A DNA stretch of 13,063 nt from Candidatus Latescibacterota bacterium (GTDB lineage Bacteria > Latescibacterota > UBA2968 > UBA8231). Location: assembly GCA_003529325.1 (NCBI GenBank), contig DPVW01000129.1, positions 3,922 to 16,984 of the forward strand, given 5' to 3'. Below, one piece after another: positions 1-7,042 of this stretch; within the stretch, counting starts at the first letter, position 1; each line of letters opens with the position of its first letter. The notes beneath the pieces were generated by a model, which saw nothing but the letters and a program-made list of their open reading frames with translations, ran no database searches and was not told the origin of the DNA. The position numbers and the translations under genes were made by a program.

Positions 1-1184
1 CCGATGGCTCGGGTCTGCGAGCCGTAGGCGCGACGGTACACCTGATACTCGTCGATCGCAGCACGGTATCGCTCGTCGCGGAACAGGATTCCGGCAATGC
101 GCAACTGCGCCCGGCCCCGGAAGTAGATGTCATCCACCTGTTCGATGGCCTGACGCAGGATCCGAATGCCGGGATCTACGCCCTGCTGCTCAAGAACCAT
201 CGTCGCCATGTTGTCGTAGGATTTCTGCACGACCAGCGTTTCCTGGGGGTACTTCTCTGGCACCTTCGAGTAGGCGGCGATGGCTTCACTCACGCGGCCT
301 TCATCGGCAAAGGAGTCGGCGATGCGGATCTGCGCCTTGGCAACCAGTTCGCGCGTCGTCTCTTGCACCAGGCCGCGAAGCCGCTGGGCCTTCATTTCGA
401 GCAGTTCTCTGTCGGACAACGCGGTGAACTCATACTGATTCACCAGGCCGCTGTAGGCATTTCGTGCCTGCTCCAACTCCCCGAGTTGGATGTAGCTCTC
501 ACCCATCTGGAACAACGAGCGATCCCGTTTCAGCGCGTCATCGCTGACAGCGAGCAATTCCTCGAATGTGTCGATGGCGTCGCGGGAACTGCCCATGTGA
601 TAGTAGGCCCAGCCGCGGTCGTAGAGAGCGGCGTCCTCGTAGGCGGATCCCGGGAAACGGTCGAGGAGAATCCGGGATTCACGAACCACCCCTTCGTAAT
701 CCTCGGTCTGGTAGCTGGCACGTACGATCTGATACTGGGACATGACCCGCACGTGCCGCGGCGAACGCACATCGTCGTCCACGAGGTTGCGGTAGTAGTC
801 GCGCGCCTGGTCGAAAGCGGCCAGGGACTCCTGGCGTCGGAGGCGGGCCTGGATGCTGTCCCCCCCCTCGGCGATGCTGCGGGCGCGGGCCAGCAGGGTG
901 CGCCCGACATTCCGATAGCTGTTGCCGAGTTGGTAGGTTGCCGCCACCCTCAGAGGCAGTACGAGATCGTCAATCGCCACCTCGATCTGGTCTACGTTCA
1001 GCAAGGTGTAGTTTGGTGTACTCTCGATCTCGCTGAAGACCTCGACGGAGTTCTCGTGATCATTGGCGGCATAGTACTTCTGCCCCAGGGCAAAACGGTC
1101 CTGGAGCAATTCTTCCGTCGGCACGGTACGGGAGACGAAGAAGCCGGTGGCGATCGTGGCGAATACGAGAAGCAGTTGAAGCAT
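1..1184 (-). CDS. membrane-anchored tetratricopeptide-repeat protein (3' end outside window)
   Basis: The visible 394 residues begin at the ATG at 1184. An in-frame TAA lies two codons upstream, so no earlier start is possible. The N-terminus (MLQLLLVFATIATGFFVS) is one hydrophobic segment without a clear cleavage site, suggesting a signal anchor with the rest in the periplasm. TPR-like helical pairs follow at about 30-51, 183-213 (ALYDRGWAYYHMGSSRDAID), 223-250 (LFQMGESYIQLGELEQARN), 283-312 (AQIRIADSFADEGRVSEAI) and 369-394, with typical G-x-x-Y and A-hydrophobic-x-x-Y/F patterns and the FP/YP spacing seen in BamD/YbgF-type proteins. TPRs bind proteins, so a scaffolding or assembly role with the neighbouring exported proteins is plausible but inferred. 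A run of eight G (complement of 860-867) lies in the coding sequence. Ribosome-site candidates are poorly placed: GAGGAGA is 15 bases away and TAAGG only 1 base away. Confidence 0.85.
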   Translation of the reverse strand, partial: MLQLLLVFATIATGFFVSRTVPTEELLQDRFALGQKYYAANDHENSVEVFSEIESTPNYTLLNVDQIEVAIDDLVLPLRVAATYQLGNSYRNVGRTLLARARSIAEGGDSIQARLRRQESLAAFDQARDYYRNLVDDDVRSPRHVRVMSQYQIVRASYQTEDYEGVVRESRILLDRFPGSAYEDAALYDRGWAYYHMGSSRDAIDTFEELLAVSDDALKRDRSLFQMGESYIQLGELEQARNAYSGLVNQYEFTALSDRELLEMKAQRLRGLVQETTRELVAKAQIRIADSFADEGRVSEAIAAYSKVPEKYPQETLVVQKSYDNMATMVLEQQGVDPGIRILRQAIEQVDDIYFRGRAQLRIAGILFRDERYRAAIDEYQVYRRAYGSQTRAI

Positions 1185-1202
1185 ACCTTACGCCTGAAAT
1201 CT

Positions 1203-1212
1203 CCTCATGAGG
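1203..1212. promoter_or_regulatory. perfect 10-bp palindrome CCTCATGAGG upstream of the TPR gene
   Basis: CCTCATGAGG is its own reverse complement. It lies downstream of the candidate promoter and overlaps a GAGGAG ribosome-site-like sequence. Its 8-base core CTCATGAG occurs once more in the window, at 9878-9885 immediately before the start codon of paralogue 1, and I found it nowhere inside the genes. It could be an operator shared by both transcripts, or chance. Confidence 0.2.
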
Positions 1213-1233
1213 GAAGCGGCCCGGAAGGTAAGA

Positions 1234-1262
1234 AATTTACCCATTTGTCGGCGCATTACCAA
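1234..1262 (-). promoter_or_regulatory. sigma70-like promoter candidate before the TPR gene
   Basis: In the 80-base gap after paralogue 3, the minus strand carries TTGGTA (1262-1257), a 17-base spacer, and TAAATT (1239-1234); each hexamer matches consensus at 4 of 6 positions. It would start transcription about 40 bases before the TPR start codon. This is the best promoter-like match I found in the window's gaps, and suggests the TPR gene can be expressed separately from the paralogues. In a GC-rich genome of unknown sigma-factor preference it remains a candidate. Confidence 0.35.
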
Positions 1263-1264
1263 CA

Positions 1265-4096
1265 TCAGAACCCAAAGTACATCTCAAGGAAGAAGGTGCG
1301 ATTGCTGACCTCGGTCCCGGAGGACTTGATGTGCTCCAATTGGAAGCCGAGTTCGGAGACCGTTTTCCAGCCAATGTAGGTGCCCTGCATCCGCACCATG
1401 AACACGTTTGTCCAGCGGTCAAAATCCCGCTCGCCGTCATCATAGTCAGTGTGCGCGATCGGCAGCAACCAGGGAATGCCTTCTTGACCGGCCACCAGCG
1501 ACGTCCGTCCGGTCAGCTTCAGGGTCTGCTCAAACAATGGCCCCCAGGTCATCCAGTGCTGTCGCGTGGCCGCGGAATACCCGGCATCATGCCAGAACAG
1601 ATGACGCATTCGAGCGTAGAGCGTGAGATCGTCGCGCAGAGATTGGACGTACTGAAGCCGTGTCGACATCGTCAGACGACTCAGCGTCTCGTCCGTCTGG
1701 GAGGTGCCGTCAGCGAACTCGTCCTCCTGCTGAATGTTGAGCAGCCACTTGTAGTTGGTGAACAGGCTCAGGCCCGCGAGCGGCTCGAGGTCGGACTGCA
1801 GCTGTACTGTGCTCACCGTGCTGTTGCGCATCGCCATCGGGTCGGGGTCGGGATCTCTCAGCGAAATCAGATTGTAGCTGATCGGATCCTGAATCACATT
1901 CGAGTTGTCGCGCGGGTTTGGCGTTGTGCGCCAGACAAAGACCGGGTCAGGGATCGAGTCCTCGACCTTTTTCAGGTCACCCCGAAGGGTCATGTGACCC
2001 TTCTCTCCCTGCCGCAGGCCAAACCGATAGCGCAGGTAGCGCACGTCAGCCTCTCCCCCATCGACGAGGTTTTCGGCGCCGTAGAAGCCCACGGTGAAGG
2101 ACTGCAGATAGGGCAGCGGGTCTTTCCAGGTCACGAAGGCGTGGTTTCCCTCGGTGCCGCGGTCATACGGGTAGTCGGCACGATCGTCGTTTTCGGTCAG
2201 GTCGGCGAGTGCATTGTTGTTGAAATCGAGATCGTAGATAAACTCTGGCGGATCCGCCCAGTAGAATAGAAACGCCTCGTCCCAATCGGGTATGCCATTG
2301 GCGTTCTGGTCGGTATCGGGCACGTTGTCGTGATTCTCATCCAACCCGGGGTAAACACCGGCATCGTTGGCCCCCGACAGCGCCGTATCATTCGGCATCT
2401 CGTCGGGCCACTGGTCGCCGTCGTCGTTGTCGTCGAAGAGGTTGAATTCCTGGGTGATCGCCGTGTTGGGCGGTGCTACCGGCACGCTGGTGTGGAATAT
2501 GACCCCACCGCGGCGAGAGTCGTAGTTGCCACTATAGTCGGCGTCGATGCGAAACAGTTCCACGCCGAGATCCGGACCAAAGCGCCCCAGCAAGGGCAAC
2601 TGCCGGGTGGCCGTAACGAAATACGCCAGAGCATCCTTGTCACTACGGCGGCCCTCGCTTACCGGGAATTTGAAGTGCTGGGCATTCAGCGAAATCTCAC
2701 CGTCGACGTTGAAACCACCGTAATCGAGATGGCCATCGATACTGGCCAGTGACTGTGCCGTCGGGAATCCATAGTCGAAACGGACCTGCCGCGGCGTCAA
2801 CGTCCGCGGCGTGCCCTGGGCACGGATCACGGTGTAGGCGGGGGTCGCTTCGCCAAATTTGAAGTCGGTGGGGTAGCGGAGATCGCCGGCATCGAATTCG
2901 AAGCCAGAGCGCTCGAAGGAGGAGGCCCGCGGTTTGCCAGGCCACTGATGGCCCACCTTGGACTGGCGCTCTCGACGGGCGATGATGCGGGTAAATTCGT
3001 GCGGATGCTCCTGCCGCACCTGCACGCGGTAGTCACCCCCCAGGGTTGAGATGAATTCGGCCGACGTGGGGTGGAAGATCTCGGGGTCGGGGAACTCGAA
3101 GACGAACTCGATCATCTCATCGGCGCCATCCGCCTCCCAGTGGTCGCCGACCTGTCGCCCCACAGGCGAACCGGGATCCAGCGTCGACTCGTAACGGATG
3201 TCACCGGTGGCCAACTCCGGATCACTCGTCAGCGTCACCCGATTGCCATCGGTATCGAGGCCGGTGACTTGTATGGCTACGCTCCACGCCGCGGCGGGAG
3301 AGTTGGCCAGATCCGGCGAATCGTCAACGACGCGCACCGCGATTAGCTCCGGCGCCGCCATGTCGTTGGAGATGTCCCCCTTGAAGATGCTTCCCTGGCG
3401 TGACTTCGTGTCGAGGATATGTTGATTGACGAAGGTGGTACCCAGGCGCAAAGCCGAACCGATCTGGCTTTCCCAGCGACCACCCCAGAGGATGACGGGG
3501 GCACTCTCGTCCTTGCCGACTTCAAACTGTGAGAACCGCTGTCGGTCGCCAGCTCCCTTCGTATACAGAAAGCTGGCCTTGTTCTTGGAGCCGCTGACAT
3601 CGAAGCGTACTCCCGTGTAGCGGCTCATGTTCAGCGTGAGTGGCGTAAACTGCGCCTTCAAGGGAGCGGTGGCGACATCGCTGTCGCTCAGCAGGATCAT
3701 GAGGGCGTAGCTACGCCCTTGGTACGAGTCCTGCATGACCTGGTAGTTGAAGTCCGCCCCGACCTGGAAGACGTTGCCCGTCTCAAAGCGAAGCCCCTCG
3801 AACTTGCTCAACCCCGGACGTTGTTCGTCGGCAGAGAGCATGACACGACCTTCCATCAAGTAGCGCCCCAGACGGTCGTATCGGGGGACTTCCCAACCGA
3901 AAATCGGGAATGGGCGGTACGGAGTCTCGGCGTGGTTGAGGTAGGTGCTCTGCGGTCCGCTATGGAGGAAATCTCTCTCCTGCCATGTTTTCGTGCGCGG
4001 CTGGGCGAAAACAGGAAGGGCCAGGGCGAAGAGCAAGAGCGTGGCGCTGCGCAGAAGACGGATGACGTCATGATGTTTCAGGGTGACAGGCATCAT
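1265..4096 (-). CDS. large exported beta-rich protein with Asp/Asn-rich calcium-loop-like cassette, paralogue 3
   Basis: A 943-residue protein whose ATG overlaps the preceding TGA (ATGA). A second in-frame ATG at 4093 is 6 bases after GGGGTG and reads MPVT like paralogue 1, so translation may begin there. The signal peptide is clear (hydrophobic 19-29, cleavage after VFA, before Gln32). Family landmarks are YDRLG (73-77), RYTGVRFD (159-166), FVNQH (222-226), GDYRVQVRQEHPHEF (354-368), RQVRFDYGFPTAQS (436-449), GVELFRIDADYSG..DSRRGG (511-531), then the acidic cassette DDNDDGDQWPDEM (555-567), DENHDNVPDTDQNANGIPD (586-604) and DFNNNALADLTENDD (624-638), and MRNSTVS (756-762). The protein ends RTFFLEMYFGF, a terminal Phe with alternating hydrophobics as in the beta-signal of BAM-inserted outer-membrane barrels. 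This is the best outer-membrane evidence in the set. Function unknown. Confidence 0.87.
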   Translation of the reverse strand: MMPVTLKHHDVIRLLRSATLLLFALALPVFAQPRTKTWQERDFLHSGPQSTYLNHAETPYRPFPIFGWEVPRYDRLGRYLMEGRVMLSADEQRPGLSKFEGLRFETGNVFQVGADFNYQVMQDSYQGRSYALMILLSDSDVATAPLKAQFTPLTLNMSRYTGVRFDVSGSKNKASFLYTKGAGDRQRFSQFEVGKDESAPVILWGGRWESQIGSALRLGTTFVNQHILDTKSRQGSIFKGDISNDMAAPELIAVRVVDDSPDLANSPAAAWSVAIQVTGLDTDGNRVTLTSDPELATGDIRYESTLDPGSPVGRQVGDHWEADGADEMIEFVFEFPDPEIFHPTSAEFISTLGGDYRVQVRQEHPHEFTRIIARRERQSKVGHQWPGKPRASSFERSGFEFDAGDLRYPTDFKFGEATPAYTVIRAQGTPRTLTPRQVRFDYGFPTAQSLASIDGHLDYGGFNVDGEISLNAQHFKFPVSEGRRSDKDALAYFVTATRQLPLLGRFGPDLGVELFRIDADYSGNYDSRRGGVIFHTSVPVAPPNTAITQEFNLFDDNDDGDQWPDEMPNDTALSGANDAGVYPGLDENHDNVPDTDQNANGIPDWDEAFLFYWADPPEFIYDLDFNNNALADLTENDDRADYPYDRGTEGNHAFVTWKDPLPYLQSFTVGFYGAENLVDGGEADVRYLRYRFGLRQGEKGHMTLRGDLKKVEDSIPDPVFVWRTTPNPRDNSNVIQDPISYNLISLRDPDPDPMAMRNSTVSTVQLQSDLEPLAGLSLFTNYKWLLNIQQEDEFADGTSQTDETLSRLTMSTRLQYVQSLRDDLTLYARMRHLFWHDAGYSAATRQHWMTWGPLFEQTLKLTGRTSLVAGQEGIPWLLPIAHTDYDDGERDFDRWTNVFMVRMQGTYIGWKTVSELGFQLEHIKSSGTEVSNRTFFLEMYFGF

Positions 4097-7038
4097 TGCA
4101 CCCCGAAGATGACGTCGACGAAGAACGCCGTCAGGTCTGTGTTTTCCTGCCCCGCCGCTTTCGCCTCCTTGTGCAGGAAGCGATTCTCACGCCGCAGCCC
4201 AACGTGGGCGGCGAGTTTGTACCCTCCGTGCTCTCCCAACATGGCCAGTTGCAGGATCGACACGTTCTGCGTGTAGCTGTTGGCCTCGAAGGTACGGTCC
4301 GTAAGGCGAGAGCGCAGGAACGGCACGAACAGGCCGTGCTGACCAAACTCGAACCTCGTCTTGGGCGTCAACGAGTAACTGAGCAGCAGCTCTGGCGTGA
4401 ACAGTGACCACGAAGCTTCATGGCCACCTAGTGCAGGATCAAAGATCGTTGGGGTCTCGGGATCGTCGTCGTCGTCGATGCGTCCGAAGGTTGTGTCCAC
4501 CGGCGCGTAGGACCCCTCATCCCATTTGGCGAGCAGATGCTTGGCCCTCGCTGTGAGCACGAGCTTCGAGGTTAACTCGCGGTCGTAGGAGGCCTTGTTG
4601 ACCATGGAAAAATTGTGCAGCGTCTCGGCCTTCTGCAGCACCGTGCCGTCAGCTCTGTCCTCGTCGAGCCGTCGGTTGAGCATGTATTTGAAAATATTCG
4701 TAACGCGCACACCGGACACCGGAAACCAACCTGTCTCCAGCCAGCTCGAGTTCACCCACGAGTTGCGCATGGGCAGAAAATCGCGCGGCGGCACATAGGA
4801 GGGCTGGTTGTAGCGCGGGTTCACCGACAGGTCCTCAGTGAGAACCAGGCGATAAACGTCGTCGGCGATGTCGTCCTGCACGCGTTTGACGACGTTTCGT
4901 GCTTTCGTCCACCAGTTCGGCGTTTCGGTGGCGACGCCGAGAATGGCGTACTGCACACGACTCTGGTGACCACCCTCGATCTCGTCGGCGTTGAAGGCTC
5001 CTACACGGGCCTGAGTCAGCCACCATGGATGTGGATTGACGTCGTAGAACAAGTGCCAGCCGCGTTGATCGCGACGGTACGGGTAGTCGGCGTGGTCGTC
5101 GTTCTCACGGTAGTCGGGTACCAGGTTGTTGTTGAAGTCCATGCCGAAATCGAATTCGGGCGGCAGCGCGTCATACCCGAGGAAGGGCTCGATGTAGTCC
5201 TCGACGGCATTGCGGTTGCGGTCGAAATCGACCACCAGATCGCCATCCATATCAAACCCTGGGAACACGCCACCTTCGGGCTTTCCGGACAGATAACCGG
5301 GCCGTTCGAAAGCCCCCCTCGGTATATAGAGCACGTCGCCGGACCCGGCCATGTCGTCAGGCCAGTTGTCGTGATCGTCATTGTCGTCGAAGGCCCTGTA
5401 TTCCTGCGTACGGCCCTCTGTACCGCGCAGTTCTCCGGCCTGCACGTCGCCGGCGACGTCGGTGAACAGCACGAGGCCCCCCCGACGACTGTCGTACCAG
5501 CCGCCATAGGTCGGATCGATACGGAAGATCTCGACGCCCACGTCGCCGCGACTGCCAAAACGCGCCAGAGCCGTGATGTATCCGGCGGTCGCCGACTCAG
5601 TCGACCGGCGCCCACCTGCCGTGGGAAACTTGAAGTCCTGCGGATTGTGCACGAATTCGCCGTCCAGCCTCAGCCCCTTGACCTCATATTTCAGGTTGGC
5701 CCCATAGAAACTCTGGGCCGTGGGGATGCCATAATCGAACCGCACACGTGTCGGCGTACCATCGAGGCGCGGGCTGTCATCAGAGCGGAGGACGGTGTAG
5801 AAGGTCTCGTCCTGGCGCAGGTAGTCTTCGAAGAAAATCCCATCGAAGCCCTCCTGGGGTGGATCTGAGGGCCAGGTGCGATCCACCGTGTTCGTCGTCC
5901 CCGGCACTTCGAAATCATGGATCTGACGGACCTCGATCAGGTAGTCACCATCCACGAGGACCTCGATGTCGGCATCGACCGCCTCCAGGTCAGAATCGAT
6001 CTCGAAGACGATATCGATAAACTCCCCCTCTCCCTCAGCCTCCCAGTGCGAGCCCACCTGACGCCCGGTGATGGCCAGTCGGCGCAGGCTGCCCGGGGCA
6101 AAGGTGACGTCGGCCCCGGCCTGCGTGGCATCGCTGGTAAAGCGCCGGCGCGTCGAATCGACCCTCGCCGTCAACAGGATGCTGGCGTCGTACACCGCAG
6201 CCCCACCAAGATCATAGGGTGAGTCGTCACGTACTCGAACCGTGATCTGCTTGGGGGGCTGCAATTCGAGGTAGGGCACATCGCCTCGCCAGAGCGATCC
6301 GGGTTTCGACTTGATGTTTGATTGCAGTTGGCGGAAAAACGTGGCGCCCACATTCAAGTCGCCGAAGTGACCGAGCCAGTTGGCGCCACCGATCAGCACC
6401 GGTGAGACCTCGCGAATATCGCGCTCGTTGCCCCGTAGATTCGACCACAGTGTGGTCTCCAGCGTGCCGCCGCGGGAAAACAGCAGTGTCAGGTCATGGC
6501 GCTGGGAAGAATAGTCGATGCGCAGGCCGCCGTACTGCATCTGGTTGAATACCAGTGGTGTAAACGACGACGCCAGATTGCGCCCAACGGCAATGCTCAT
6601 GGCCTCCTCGCCATAGGTCTGACGAGTGACGCCGAGGAACTGGAAGAAGTTGTTCTGGATCAGCGCGCCACTCTGGGCGTTCAGGCTTCCGAGGGGAACA
6701 CCGGCGTCGATCTTGGCCTGCGTGTAGCGGTCCCGCATCTCCGTCCATTGTAGGCCGTAGCTGCCGTAGCTGACGAACTGCCCCAAACGGTCGAAGACGG
6801 CGCGCCGGCCTTGATTGGCGGCACCGTAGCGGATGTAACGATCACCGTAGCTGGACGGATACGAGTAGATATCACGCCCGAGATAATCCTGCCGCAAGCC
6901 GGTGTAGTTGCCCGGGGCCGTCGTCTCCTCCTCAGGGGAAGCCGTGTCGGCCGCACCGGTGCCGGCGCCCATGAGCACGCCGAACAGGGCGGCGATAACA
7001 TAGCTGAGACCAGGCTGTTTTGTGTGCTCGCGAAGCAT
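4093..7038 (-). CDS. large exported beta-rich protein with Asp/Asn-rich calcium-loop-like cassette, paralogue 2
   Basis: A 981-residue protein. The open frame extends to 7125, but the extra 29 codons overlap the preceding gene and would bury the signal peptide. The ATG at 7038, 4 bases after the preceding stop codon and about 10 bases after a GGGG ribosome-site-like sequence, gives MLREHTKQPG plus a hydrophobic stretch (12-30) with likely cleavage after GAA. It aligns through the family landmarks: FDRLG (82-86), QYGGLRID (168-175), PPKQITVRVRDDSP (261-274), GDYLIEVRQIHDF (364-376), RVRFDYGIPTAQS (431-443), EIFRIDPTYGG..DSRRGG (503-521), the acidic cassette (DDNDDHDNWPDD 551-562; DMDGDLVVDFDRNRN 596-610; DFNNNLVPDYRENDDHADY 634-652) and MRNSWVN (757-763). 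A C-terminal segment with a run of five Asp (about 855-859) has no counterpart in the others and accounts for much of the extra length. It ends AFFVDVIFGVQ. Function unknown; outer-membrane or surface location is inferred. Confidence 0.86.
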   Translation of the reverse strand: MLREHTKQPGLSYVIAALFGVLMGAGTGAADTASPEEETTAPGNYTGLRQDYLGRDIYSYPSSYGDRYIRYGAANQGRRAVFDRLGQFVSYGSYGLQWTEMRDRYTQAKIDAGVPLGSLNAQSGALIQNNFFQFLGVTRQTYGEEAMSIAVGRNLASSFTPLVFNQMQYGGLRIDYSSQRHDLTLLFSRGGTLETTLWSNLRGNERDIREVSPVLIGGANWLGHFGDLNVGATFFRQLQSNIKSKPGSLWRGDVPYLELQPPKQITVRVRDDSPYDLGGAAVYDASILLTARVDSTRRRFTSDATQAGADVTFAPGSLRRLAITGRQVGSHWEAEGEGEFIDIVFEIDSDLEAVDADIEVLVDGDYLIEVRQIHDFEVPGTTNTVDRTWPSDPPQEGFDGIFFEDYLRQDETFYTVLRSDDSPRLDGTPTRVRFDYGIPTAQSFYGANLKYEVKGLRLDGEFVHNPQDFKFPTAGGRRSTESATAGYITALARFGSRGDVGVEIFRIDPTYGGWYDSRRGGLVLFTDVAGDVQAGELRGTEGRTQEYRAFDDNDDHDNWPDDMAGSGDVLYIPRGAFERPGYLSGKPEGGVFPGFDMDGDLVVDFDRNRNAVEDYIEPFLGYDALPPEFDFGMDFNNNLVPDYRENDDHADYPYRRDQRGWHLFYDVNPHPWWLTQARVGAFNADEIEGGHQSRVQYAILGVATETPNWWTKARNVVKRVQDDIADDVYRLVLTEDLSVNPRYNQPSYVPPRDFLPMRNSWVNSSWLETGWFPVSGVRVTNIFKYMLNRRLDEDRADGTVLQKAETLHNFSMVNKASYDRELTSKLVLTARAKHLLAKWDEGSYAPVDTTFGRIDDDDDPETPTIFDPALGGHEASWSLFTPELLLSYSLTPKTRFEFGQHGLFVPFLRSRLTDRTFEANSYTQNVSILQLAMLGEHGGYKLAAHVGLRRENRFLHKEAKAAGQENTDLTAFFVDVIFGVQ

Positions 7039-7042
7039 CGTT

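Noticed and set aside
1185..1264. Intrinsic terminator between paralogue 3 and the TPR gene
   Set aside because: I found no GC-rich stem followed by a T-run; the only symmetry is a 10-bp palindrome without a loop.
363..1379. 338-codon plus-strand frame across the TPR gene
   Set aside because: It covers the TPR gene, the gap and the end of paralogue 3, has no domain-like pattern, and is expected by chance in GC-rich DNA.
4615..5868. 417-codon open frame on the plus strand opposite paralogue 2
   Set aside because: It is fully antisense to a gene with a signal peptide and conserved family motifs. Its valine-rich composition (runs such as VVVVLTVV) is the mirror of the Asp-rich GAC/GAT codons on the other strand.
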